DNA of 64,000 bases from contig JAMPER010000001.1 in assembly GCA_023664945.1 (NCBI GenBank), positions 62,001 through 126,000 of the forward strand, written 5' to 3'. The notes below the pieces were generated by a model. That model ran no database searches, was not told where the DNA came from, and was given only the letters and a program-made list of their open reading frames with translations. Both the position numbers and the translations under genes were made by a program. Of this stretch, positions 56,108-64,000 are shown piece after piece (positions within the stretch are counted from its first letter, which is position 1; the number at the start of each line of letters is the position of its first letter). This DNA comes from Alistipes senegalensis (lineage in GTDB: Bacteria > Pseudomonadota > Gammaproteobacteria > Burkholderiales > Burkholderiaceae_D).

Positions 56108-57799
56108 TCACGAAAAATGCCGCCCCTTCGGAATCGCGTCAAGCAGCATCCGGGTATAAGGATGCCGCGGCTGGCGGTAAATCTCGTCCGCATCCGCCAT
56201 TTCCACCACTTCCCCCTGCCGCATCACCATCACCTGATCCGCCATATACTTCACCACCGCCAGATCATGGGAAATAAACAGGTAACTGATGCCCAGCTCA
56301 TCCTGGAGATCCTGAAGCAGATTCAGCACCTGCGCCTGCACCGAAACATCCAGCGCGGAAACCGATTCATCGCACACCAGCACCTCCGGGGAAAGCACAA
56401 GGCAGCGCGCAATGGCAATCCGCTGGCGCTGCCCGCCGGAAAACGCATGGGGATAACGGTAAAAAGCCGATTCCGGCAGCCCCACCCTCGCCAGCCACCG
56501 GAAAGCCATTTCCATCCGTTCCTCCCGGTTTACGCCAACCCCGTGAATCTGCATCGGCTCCATCAAAATCTGCCCGACAGTAAAACGCGGATTCAACGAA
56601 GCAAACGGATTCTGGAAAACAACCTGGAGACGCCGTTTATAAGCCATAAACGCCTTCGGCGTCATGGCAAACAAATCCTTGCCGTCAAAAAACGCTTCCC
56701 CGCCGGTCGGCTCATGCAATCGCAAGAGCGTCAGCCCCATCGTCGTCTTGCCCGAGCCGGATTCCCCCACCACGCCAAGCGTCTTCCCCCTGGGCAACAC
56801 AAAAGAAACATCCTTCACAGCACAAAACTCACTCCTGCCAAACAAGCCCCGTTTGCTGAAAAAACACTTTTGCAAATGCCTCACCTCCAGCAGCGGGCTA
56901 TCCCCGCTGCCATAACCGCGCTTTCGCTCCGGCTGCGCCATTATGGCAGCGCCACCCAACATCTCCTCAATCACCGGCAGCCGCTGCGGCCTGGCGTCAA
57001 GCGGCGGACGGCAGGCCAAAAGCGCTGCCGTATAAGGGTGTGAAGGATGCGCCAATACCTGGGCAGCCTTGCCTGCCTCCTGTATCTCCCCGTGCCGCAT
57101 CACCATCACCGCATCGGCAACTTCGGCAACCAGCTGCAAATCATGCGTAATAAACAGCACCGACATCTGCCGCGAACGCTGCAACGCCTTCAGCAAATCC
57201 ACAATCTGCTTCTGTATCGTCATATCCAGCGCCGTTGTCGGCTCATCCGCTATCAGCAGCTGCGGCTCGCAAGCAATCGCCATGGCAATCATCACCCGCT
57301 GCTGCTGCCCGCCGGAAAGCTGGTGGGGATAGGCATCCACCCGGCTAGCCGGATCGGCAAACCCCACCTCCCCCAGCAAGGCAACCGCCCGTTCCCTTGC
57401 CTGCGCTGCATCCATTCCCCGGTGCAGCCTCAGCACCTCGTCAATCTGGCTGCCCACCGTAAAAACCGGGTTTAACGACGACATGGGATCCTGGAAAATC
57501 ATGGAAATCCGGCTGCCGCACAACTTCCGGCGCTCCCTGCCTGAAAGGGCCAGCAGATTCTGCCCCTCAAAAAGAATAGCGGCATCCGGGTTGACAACCG
57601 CCGTCTCCGGCAAAAGCCCCATCACCGCCAGGCTGCTGACCGATTTGCCGCTGCCGGATTCCCCCACCAGCGCCACCGTCTGATTGCGTGGGACATCAAA
57701 CGAAACATGCCTGACCGCCTCAAACACCGTATGCCGGTCTTGCCGAAAAGCCACCCGAAGATTTTTTACCTGCAAAAGCGGCATCGTTTCCGGCCCCAT
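56108..57799 (-). CDS. Double-domain peptide ABC transporter ATPase (YejF type)
   Basis: This 563-aa protein carries two complete OppD/OppF-like nucleotide-binding domains in one chain. Each has a Walker [10 protein letters not shown] (near residues 40 and 320), an ABC signature ([12 protein letters not shown] and [12 protein letters not shown]) and a Walker B with D-E. It powers the permease pair encoded just upstream. The ATG at 57799 overlaps the permease stop by one base (TGATG), which fixes the likely start. MPLLQVKN five codons later is an alternative. Confidence 0.93.
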   Translation of the reverse strand: MGPETMPLLQVKNLRVAFRQDRHTVFEAVRHVSFDVPRNQTVALVGESGSGKSVSSLAVMGLLPETAVVNPDAAILFEGQNLLALSGRERRKLCGSRISMIFQDPMSSLNPVFTVGSQIDEVLRLHRGMDAAQARERAVALLGEVGFADPASRVDAYPHQLSGGQQQRVMIAMAIACEPQLLIADEPTTALDMTIQKQIVDLLKALQRSRQMSVLFITHDLQLVAEVADAVMVMRHGEIQEAGKAAQVLAHPSHPYTAALLACRPPLDARPQRLPVIEEMLGGAAIMAQPERKRGYGSGDSPLLEVRHLQKCFFSKRGLFGRSEFCAVKDVSFVLPRGKTLGVVGESGSGKTTMGLTLLRLHEPTGGEAFFDGKDLFAMTPKAFMAYKRRLQVVFQNPFASLNPRFTVGQILMEPMQIHGVGVNREERMEMAFRWLARVGLPESAFYRYPHAFSGGQRQRIAIARCLVLSPEVLVCDESVSALDVSVQAQVLNLLQDLQDELGISYLFISHDLAVVKYMADQVMVMRQGEVVEMADADEIYRQPRHPYTRMLLDAIPKGRHFS

Positions 57800-58920
57800 C
57801 ACCGTCCCCCCAGGCGGGGGTCCAGCGCATCCCGCAATCCATCCGTAAACAGGGAAAACGCCGTAATCAGCACCGCCATAGCGGCCGTCACTGCCGCCAG
57901 CTGCCACCACTTGCCCAAAATCAGCTCATTTTGCGCCTCATTTAACATGCTGCCCCACGACACCACGCCCACCGGCACGCCAAAGCCCAGAAAACTCAAA
58001 ATCACTTCCGACTTGATAAACCCCACAGCCAGGATAGACAATTGCACCAGCGGCACATGGCTGACATTCGGCAGAATATGCGAAAACATGCGCCGCCAGT
58101 GCGAAGCGCCGATAGCCCCGGCCGCCATCACATATTCCCGCCCCTTGTGCCGGATATACTCCGCCCTCACCAGCCGGAAAACCCCCGTCCAGCCCGTCAG
58201 ACCAAGAATCAGGATGATAGTAAGCACTCCCTTCTTCTGCAACACAGCCGCTACTGCCAGCACCAGGAGCAAATAGGGAACAGACGTAAAAACACTGTAG
58301 AACCAGTTGAAAAAATCATCCAGCCTCCCGCCAAAATAACCGGCAACAGCGCCGAACACCGTACCAATCAGCGTCGCCACCAAAGCAGCGGCCAGCCCCA
58401 CCACAATAGAAGTCTCCCCGCCCTTGATCGTTTTCCTGACAATATCATGCCCCCACTTGTCCCCCCCGAAAGGAAGCGTTTCCTTCCGGCTGGCCTGCAA
58501 AACAGCCGCCTGCTCCTGCATACCGGCACGGATGGCCGCCAGCTCTTCCGCCAGCGGATCAGCCACACCATCCGCCTCCGCCAGCCCAACGGCATCTCCC
58601 GCCATATCAGCCCGCAGGCGGCGTATCACCTCACGCAAGGGATCAACAGGATTCTCCGGGCGCACATCGGCCGTGCCTTCCGGCCTGGAAAACCCGGCGG
58701 CATCCTTGCCTGATTCCCCCCCCAGAAAACCGGGAGGCGCATAATTTACGCCCACCTCTTCCGCCCAGTCCGCCGCCACCAGCCCCGTTGCCGACAAGCC
58801 CAGCATCACGAAAAAAAAGCTGACAACAACCAGCGAAACCATGGATACCGCATCGCCGCGCAAACGCCGCCACACCATGGCCCACAAACCGGCAGATACA
58901 GGCGCACCGTCTTCTCTCAT
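57799..58920 (-). CDS. Peptide ABC transporter permease (DppC/OppC/YejE type)
   Basis: The 373-aa inner-membrane permease has one N-terminal membrane segment (about 26-48), then an unusually long, acidic, probably periplasmic loop of about 110 residues. The five-segment permease core from about 165 follows, with the EAA-type motif EYVMAAGAIGASHWRRMFSH near 265. The extra loop makes it longer than ordinary 300-aa DppC proteins. Four bases separate it from the first permease. Confidence 0.92.
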   Translation of the reverse strand: MREDGAPVSAGLWAMVWRRLRGDAVSMVSLVVVSFFFVMLGLSATGLVAADWAEEVGVNYAPPGFLGGESGKDAAGFSRPEGTADVRPENPVDPLREVIRRLRADMAGDAVGLAEADGVADPLAEELAAIRAGMQEQAAVLQASRKETLPFGGDKWGHDIVRKTIKGGETSIVVGLAAALVATLIGTVFGAVAGYFGGRLDDFFNWFYSVFTSVPYLLLVLAVAAVLQKKGVLTIILILGLTGWTGVFRLVRAEYIRHKGREYVMAAGAIGASHWRRMFSHILPNVSHVPLVQLSILAVGFIKSEVILSFLGFGVPVGVVSWGSMLNEAQNELILGKWWQLAAVTAAMAVLITAFSLFTDGLRDALDPRLGGR

Positions 58921-58923
58921 GGC

Positions 58924-59862
58924 CTACTTCAGCTGAACGCGGGGATCCACCATCTGATAAAGCAAATCCGCCAGCAGGTTAAACAGCATCGTGGCAACCG
59001 CCACCAGCACCGTCACCGCCTTGATCACAGGAAAATCGCTCCTTTCCACCGCCAGGATAATCTCCCGCCCAATGCCGGGAATGGAAAAAAACCGCTCCAC
59101 CAGAAAAGCGCCAATCAACAGCGCCGGCAAATTGGACGTCACATAAGTAATAATCGGCACCGCCGCATTGCGCAGCACATGCACCCACATCACCCGGCCC
59201 TCACTCGCGCCCTTTGCCCGGGCCGTGCGGACATAATCCTGCCCGGTCTCATCCAGCACAAAAGTCCGGAAAAGCCGGAGATTGGGCGCCAGGCTGACCG
59301 CCAGCAAAATAATAACCGGCAACAGCGCATAACCGGAAAGATTCTCCCACAGGCTGTCTCCCCATCCCTGCACAGGAAACAACCCCAGCTTATACGCCAG
59401 CCCATACTGGAACACAATAATATAAACTAGGATACTGACCGACATACCGATAGTGCAGGCTATCATCACCATGCGGTCTGTCAGCGTCCCCCGCACATGG
59501 GCAACCGCCAGCGCCAACGCCACGGCAACCAGCGTCTCCAGCACCGTCAGCGGCACAAGGAGCGTCAGCGAAGGCCCCAGCCGCGTCAGCACAATCTGCG
59601 AAACCGGCTCGCCGGTACTCCAGCTGCTGCCAAAATCAAACATGACAACCTGTTTGATAAACAGCCCAAACTGCACATAATAAGGCTCGTCTATCCCCAG
59701 CTGCCTGCGGATATTGGCAATCTGCGCCGGATTGGCAATCTTCCCGGCAAGAATATAGGCGGGATCGCCGCCAACCCAGTTAAACAGCACAAAAACCAGG
59801 AAAAGCACCCCAAGCAGCGTCGGGATCATTTGCCATAGCCGCCGGAACAGATAAGCAGACAT
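58924..59862 (-). CDS. Peptide ABC transporter permease (DppB/OppB type)
   Basis: The 312-aa protein begins MSAYLFRRLWQMIPTLLGVL and has six hydrophobic segments. The EAA loop reads DYVRTARAKGASEGRVMWVH, and LVERFFSIPGIGREIILAVE follows, both typical of the B-type permease of oligopeptide transporters. It pairs with the downstream C-type permease. It starts 16 bp after the M3 peptidase gene, so the peptidase is part of the operon. Confidence 0.93.
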   Translation of the reverse strand: MSAYLFRRLWQMIPTLLGVLFLVFVLFNWVGGDPAYILAGKIANPAQIANIRRQLGIDEPYYVQFGLFIKQVVMFDFGSSWSTGEPVSQIVLTRLGPSLTLLVPLTVLETLVAVALALAVAHVRGTLTDRMVMIACTIGMSVSILVYIIVFQYGLAYKLGLFPVQGWGDSLWENLSGYALLPVIILLAVSLAPNLRLFRTFVLDETGQDYVRTARAKGASEGRVMWVHVLRNAAVPIITYVTSNLPALLIGAFLVERFFSIPGIGREIILAVERSDFPVIKAVTVLVAVATMLFNLLADLLYQMVDPRVQLK

Positions 59863-59878
59863 TGCACGCCGTCAGGTT

Positions 59879-61921
59879 CTATTTACGCACCGGCCCTTTG
59901 GCAGCGCCCGCCAGTTCCCGGTAAAAGGCATCGCTGTTGGCATCCCGCCCGAGAAAAGCGCGCACCAGCTCCTCCGCATAAGCCTCCCCGCCACGCTCCA
60001 GCACCGTTTCCCTGTATCGCCGCCCTGCGGCCGGATTCATCAGATTGCCGCCAAACTGCGTCAGCATATCCGCCGCCAATACCTCCGACCACAGATAACC
60101 GTAATACCCGGCCGCATAACCGCTCACCGTATGGCTGAACTGCCCGGGAAACCGGGTGCCCTGGATATACCCCAGCGGCGTCGCACCTTCCATCGCTTCC
60201 CACAACGCCATGGCATCCTTTTTCCGGCCGTCATACAAGGCCATATCATAACGGGCATACAACAGCTGGCGCGCGTAAAACAGGCCCTTGCCATACCGCC
60301 TGGCCTCATTGATCCGTTTGAGAAAATCCCCTTCCACCACCGGGCAGGCAGGAGAACAATACTGCGGCAGCAACGCAAGAGAAGGCCCGGCATAAGCCCA
60401 CTCCTCAAACATCTGGGAAGGCGCTTCCACAAAATCCCGCTCCACACTCGTGCCGGAATGTTCAATATAACGCGTTTTCGACAACACCCCGTGCAAAACA
60501 TGCCCAAACTCATGCAAAAGCGTTTCCAGCTCATTGCCGTTCAATCCCGTCCGGTTGAAATTGGTCACCAGAACCGAAACAGGCTTTCTTCCTTCCAGCG
60601 TGCTGCCCCCCCTGGCCGGGAAAGCCGCCGCATGGCCATACTTCCCGTCCCGCGGGAAAAGATCCAGGTAAATACCGCCCAGGCGCTCCCCGCTTTCCCT
60701 GTCATACACGCCAAAATACAGCACATCCTCATGCCAGCGCGGCGCCTCTTCCTGCCTGAAAGAAAGCCCGTACAGGGATTCCGCCAGCCCCATCGCCCAC
60801 TTCACCGCCGCATCCGTCGGGAAATAGCGCCGCAAAGCCTCCTGGTCCACATCAAAACGCGCTTTCCGGACCTTTTCCTGCCAATAGGCCACATCCCACC
60901 GCTCAATCACTGCCTCTGCAAGAGGCAAACCAAGCGAATCCGCCTTATATTGCCGCAAAGCCTCCAGCTCCTGCTTTTCCGCCGCGCCTGTCGCCTCCTG
61001 GACCTGCTGGAGAAAATCCCCGACAGTCCCCGGCTTTTTCACCATCCGCCGCCGCAGCCGGTAATCGGCATAACTGCGGTAACCTGCCAGTTCCGCCATT
61101 TCCTGGCGCAATGCCACCGCCTCATTCAGCAGCGCCAGGTTCTCGGGCGTTCCCCGGTTCAGAAATTCCGCCTGATATTGGCGCCTCGCCTCGCTGTCTT
61201 CCGCATACTGCATAAAAGGAAGATAGACCGGATAAGAAAAATCCAGCAGATAATTGCCGCTGCCGTCCCGCTTCAGACGGGCCAGATAATCCTCCGGCAG
61301 CCCCCGCATCTGCTCCGGCGAAAACACCACCCGCGTCCGGTTATCCCGGATATGGCGGGAAAACGCCTGCTGTATCTCGTCCAACCGTGCCTGAATCGCC
61401 CGCATCCGCTCCTGCTTCTTCGGCATCAGTGTTACGCCCGCATCCTCAAAATCGCCAAGGATATCCCTGCGCAGCTTGCGTTCCACATTGTCTTTTGAAC
61501 GCAGCACCCTGACACCGGCATACAACTTGGCATTCAGGTACAAATCCGTGAGAAAAGCCCGGATTTGGGTATCGCACGCCTCCGCACTGCCGCGCACCCC
61601 CTCGTCAGGCGAAACCTGGCTTAACAGATATACCGGGCCATGCAGGTCGTCTATCGCCATTTGCAGCCGGTTCCACTCCTTCATAAACTGCGCAGAGCCG
61701 TCCGGCGTATAAGCCTTCACCGCCTCAAGCCCGGCAACACGCTGTTTCCAGTCCTCCAGCCCCTGGCCGCACAAGGCCGGGATTTCATCCGCCTGCCATA
61801 CAGGCAGCCGCGCCTGATCCGTTTCCGCCCGGGAAGGCGCGGCAAAAACACAGGCAAACGCCAAAACCGCCGCAAGAGAAAAACGGGCTGCAAAAGAAAC
61901 CGAAAATGTCATTTTCATCAT
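59879..61921 (-). CDS. Secreted M3-family oligopeptidase
   Basis: The protein is 680 aa from the ATG at 61921 and begins with a signal peptide (FSLAAVLAFACVFAAPSRAE), so it acts in the periplasm or outside. The zinc site HEFGHVLH lies near residue 465, with the following glutamate supplied by VEAPSQMFEEWAY. M3 enzymes (thimet, oligopeptidase A, Dcp) cut short peptides. Most bacterial relatives are cytoplasmic, so the leader is notable. It sits between the substrate-binding and permease genes of a peptide importer. Alternative ATGs lie at residues 2 and 4. Confidence 0.9.
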   Translation of the reverse strand: MMKMTFSVSFAARFSLAAVLAFACVFAAPSRAETDQARLPVWQADEIPALCGQGLEDWKQRVAGLEAVKAYTPDGSAQFMKEWNRLQMAIDDLHGPVYLLSQVSPDEGVRGSAEACDTQIRAFLTDLYLNAKLYAGVRVLRSKDNVERKLRRDILGDFEDAGVTLMPKKQERMRAIQARLDEIQQAFSRHIRDNRTRVVFSPEQMRGLPEDYLARLKRDGSGNYLLDFSYPVYLPFMQYAEDSEARRQYQAEFLNRGTPENLALLNEAVALRQEMAELAGYRSYADYRLRRRMVKKPGTVGDFLQQVQEATGAAEKQELEALRQYKADSLGLPLAEAVIERWDVAYWQEKVRKARFDVDQEALRRYFPTDAAVKWAMGLAESLYGLSFRQEEAPRWHEDVLYFGVYDRESGERLGGIYLDLFPRDGKYGHAAAFPARGGSTLEGRKPVSVLVTNFNRTGLNGNELETLLHEFGHVLHGVLSKTRYIEHSGTSVERDFVEAPSQMFEEWAYAGPSLALLPQYCSPACPVVEGDFLKRINEARRYGKGLFYARQLLYARYDMALYDGRKKDAMALWEAMEGATPLGYIQGTRFPGQFSHTVSGYAAGYYGYLWSEVLAADMLTQFGGNLMNPAAGRRYRETVLERGGEAYAEELVRAFLGRDANSDAFYRELAGAAKGPVRK

Positions 61922-62017
61922 GCCGTCCAAATTATCCGGATTGGTATTACAGGAATTCCATTGTAAAGGCAAAGGCAAACGCCATGCCAGCGCGCAAGAC
62001 TCCCTCCGCGCCCAGCG

Positions 62018-63826
62018 CTAAGGCCTCTCATCCATATCCATGTAAATCCATTCACTGTGCATCACAGGATGCTTCTTAAAACCTGCCACATAAGGATGCA
62101 GCAGCATATTGCGGTAACGCGCATACCCGATCCGCGTCGGCGCATACACTTCCAGGATACGCGCCATCTTCCGGTAAAGCCGGTTGCGCGCCTCCCCGTC
62201 CGGCAGCGTAACCGATTGTTCATACAAGGCATCAAAAGCGTCAATTGCCATGCAGCCGTTATTGCTCTGGCCGGTATGCGGCCCATAAAAAAGCTGCATG
62301 AAATTGTCGCCATCCGGATAATCGGCAATCCACGGGCTCGTGCGCATCATCAGGCGGCACTGCTTTTCCGCCTTCAGCAAATCCGGGAAAAGCCGCCTGT
62401 CGCTCTTCATGCGGATAGAAAGCGAATCAAACGTCTTTTTCCACATCTCGCTTTGCAGCTGGCCGGTCGAATCCGCACGGGCTGAAAAAACAACCTCCAG
62501 CGGGCTGCCGTCCGGCCGGGTACGCCAGCCATCCCGGCCTATTTTGTAGCCAAACCGGTCCAAAAGCGCATTGGCCAATGCCACATCATGCGGCACACTG
62601 CTCCGGTAAGCCGGGTCATGGCCCGCCACGCCGGGCGGAATCGGATAAGCCAAAGAAACCGCCTGCCCATTCCACACAATCCGGATTTCCTCCTCCACAT
62701 CATGCGCCATCGCAATCGCCCGGCGCAGGGCAATTTTCTCCTTCTCCAGCCCGCCCAGCACCGGATCCCGCATATTGAAATAATAATGGCTCAACTCCGC
62801 ATCCACCGTCCGGGAAAGCCGGATACCCTGGGCAGACAACGCAGGCCGCAGCCGTCCGTCTTCCAGCGCTTCCGGCGCAAGCGGCCCGTCCAGATTCAGC
62901 ATATCCGCCTCCCCCTTTTTGAAAGCCAGCCAGCGGGAAGCATCTTCCGGAATCACACTGATTTCCACCCGGCCAATCTGCGGCACCGTCTTGCCCTGCA
63001 TCCTCCTCACAATTTCCGCATCCTCAGGGTCACTTCCCGCCGGAAAATCCCACACCATCTTCCTGAATGAAGGATTGGCAGACAACACAATCCGGGAACC
63101 CCGCTTCCATTCCGAAAGCACATAAGGCCCCGTCCCCACAGGATGGGCCATCACATGAAAAGAAGCATCGCCATACCTTTCCACCACTTCCCGCGCCATC
63201 GCACAGGTCGGGTAATGCGCCAGAATATGGGTAAAAAGATAATCCGGCCGGGAAAGCTGTATGCGCAGCATATAGCGGCCCATCGCCTTCAGCCCGGCAA
63301 CCGGCTGCCCGTAATCCGGCCGGCCGGTTGCGCCCTTGCCTTTCGCCCAGGCCGCCAGCCCAACAATCTTGTCCTCCACCAGCCAGCCCCACGCCGAGCC
63401 AACAGCCGGATCAGCCAGCCGCTTGATGGCATAAACAAAATCCGCCGCCGTCAGCTCCCGCGGCCTGCCGCCAAAAGCCGGGTCATCTGCAAAGAAAATC
63501 CCTTTCTTTACCCGGATAACATACGTCTTTCCCCCATCGCTGATTTCAGGCATTCCCTCTGCCGTCAGCGGCATCAGCCTGGCCGGCCTTGCCAGGTAAT
63601 CATAGGTATATAACGGCTCGCAAATCGAGCGAATCACCTGCGAAGAATACAGGTCATGCGCCACCGCCGGATCAAACCCGGTTTCCGGCGCAGGAAACAC
63701 ATAACGCAGCACCTTGCCAGCATCGGCGGCATAGCCGCCCGCACAAACGGCAAGCGCCAGCGCTGCCGCCAGTGCCTTCAGCCAAAAGCGCCCGACCTTG
63801 CTATTATTCCTTTTATTCAACACCAA
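62018..63826 (-). CDS. Peptide ABC transporter substrate-binding protein (family 5)
   Basis: This 602-aa periplasmic binding protein has a signal peptide ending near GGYAADA (residue 34). The family-5 pattern follows: LRYVFPAPETGFDPAVAHDL, a LTAADFVYAIKRLADP segment and YYFNMRDPVLGG. Such proteins bind di- and oligopeptides or similar solutes for DppBC/OppBC-type permeases. It is the first gene of the operon, and a 96-bp gap without a terminator leads to the peptidase. Confidence 0.92.
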   Translation of the reverse strand: MVLNKRNNSKVGRFWLKALAAALALAVCAGGYAADAGKVLRYVFPAPETGFDPAVAHDLYSSQVIRSICEPLYTYDYLARPARLMPLTAEGMPEISDGGKTYVIRVKKGIFFADDPAFGGRPRELTAADFVYAIKRLADPAVGSAWGWLVEDKIVGLAAWAKGKGATGRPDYGQPVAGLKAMGRYMLRIQLSRPDYLFTHILAHYPTCAMAREVVERYGDASFHVMAHPVGTGPYVLSEWKRGSRIVLSANPSFRKMVWDFPAGSDPEDAEIVRRMQGKTVPQIGRVEISVIPEDASRWLAFKKGEADMLNLDGPLAPEALEDGRLRPALSAQGIRLSRTVDAELSHYYFNMRDPVLGGLEKEKIALRRAIAMAHDVEEEIRIVWNGQAVSLAYPIPPGVAGHDPAYRSSVPHDVALANALLDRFGYKIGRDGWRTRPDGSPLEVVFSARADSTGQLQSEMWKKTFDSLSIRMKSDRRLFPDLLKAEKQCRLMMRTSPWIADYPDGDNFMQLFYGPHTGQSNNGCMAIDAFDALYEQSVTLPDGEARNRLYRKMARILEVYAPTRIGYARYRNMLLHPYVAGFKKHPVMHSEWIYMDMDERP

Positions 63827-64000
63827 ACGCCTTCTTCTACCACCCTTGCCCGGCAGCTTTCCTGCCCGGCCGGGAAACAGCTGGGTTCCTCATATGAAAA
63901 CAACATGATATTGTACGTCCATGGCAACTCGCCATATCGACATGGCATGAAAAAAACAACCTCTCCCGATGAAACCACTATATCCAGCCGGAAACAAAAA
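63827..64000. promoter_or_regulatory. Divergent upstream region with ATGGC/GCCAT repeats
   Basis: This region upstream of the binding-protein gene holds a TACAAT -10-like box on the minus strand (63915-63910) with a poor -35. Just beyond lie ATGGC-N5-GCCAT-N6-ATGGC repeats (about 63921-63946), an arrangement that could be an operator. Regulation of the peptide operon from here is plausible but unproven. Confidence 0.35.
63947..64000 (+). CDS. Possible N-terminus of a divergent gene (partial, 18 codons)
   Basis: An ATG at 63947 opens a frame that reads MKKTTSPDETTISSRKQK and runs off the window. The polar, basic start resembles that of many regulators, but 18 residues cannot be assigned. There is no clear ribosome site. 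Position divergent to the peptide operon is the only other support. Confidence 0.25.
   Translation, partial: MKKTTSPDETTISSRKQK

Overview
The window looks like a chromosomal segment of a beta-proteobacterium of the order Burkholderiales. The best guess is the family Oxalobacteraceae, possibly an Oxalobacter-like gut organism. The reasons are the beta-proteobacterial order fur / bamE-dapB-leuS-lptE-holA-proA, two tuf genes in the classical tRNA-tufB-secE-nusG and str-operon positions, groESL behind a CIRCE element, and moderate GC with strongly C-ending codons in highly expressed genes. The taxon is inferred from gene order and protein flavour only.

Region 1 (1-24,922, minus strand) is one long information-processing block. 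In transcription order it reads tRNA-Tyr, tRNA-Gly, tRNA-Thr, tuf copy 2, tRNA-Trp, secE, nusG, rplK, rplA, rplJ, rplL, rpoB, rpoC, then a terminator and a strong promoter. It continues with rpsL, rpsG, fusA, tuf copy 1, rpsJ, rplC, rplD, rplW, rplB, rpsS, rplV, rpsC, rplP, rpmC, rpsQ, rplN, rplX and the start of rplE, cut by the window edge. Recognisable promoters lie before tRNA-Tyr, rpsL and rplC. Hairpins mark the rplL-rpoB, tuf-rpsJ and rpsQ-rplN junctions.

Region 2 (about 25,079-32,562) holds a small membrane ORF, dacB (PBP4) on the minus strand, and a divergent ferrous-iron uptake operon. That operon has a FeoA, an in-frame fusion of a FeoB-associated Cys-rich protein with a second FeoA, and FeoB with a coiled-coil insertion. 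It sits behind two Fur-like boxes, one inside a perfect 16-bp inverted repeat. groES-groEL follow, under apparent dual control by CIRCE/HrcA and an overlapping sigma-32/sigma-70 promoter, and end in a strong terminator.

Region 3 (32,563-36,279) is the accessory island of the window. It is four closely spaced plus-strand genes: a CxxCxxCC (YkgJ-type) metal-binding protein, a 528-aa protein with a hydrophobic core, a TerB-like protein, and a 338-aa protein with a long Gly/Ala-rich membrane-like segment. A C9 tract lies upstream. I cannot assign a function; it is the best candidate for an undescribed system.

Region 4 (36,486-55,441) is mainly housekeeping: a ClC antiporter, an M20 amidohydrolase, a CBS-pair protein, fur, bamE with a long Pro/Ala/Glu-rich tail, dapB, leuS, lptE, holA, proA, a THUMP RNA methyltransferase, a fused pabA-pabB with pabC, pmbA/tldE, darP, mog and a serine esterase.

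Region 5 (55,455-64,000, minus strand) appears to be a peptide-import operon: substrate-binding protein, a secreted M3 oligopeptidase, two permeases and a double-domain ATPase, followed by yaeQ. A possible divergent ORF begins at the right edge. No insertion sequence, CRISPR array, rRNA operon or replication origin was seen.
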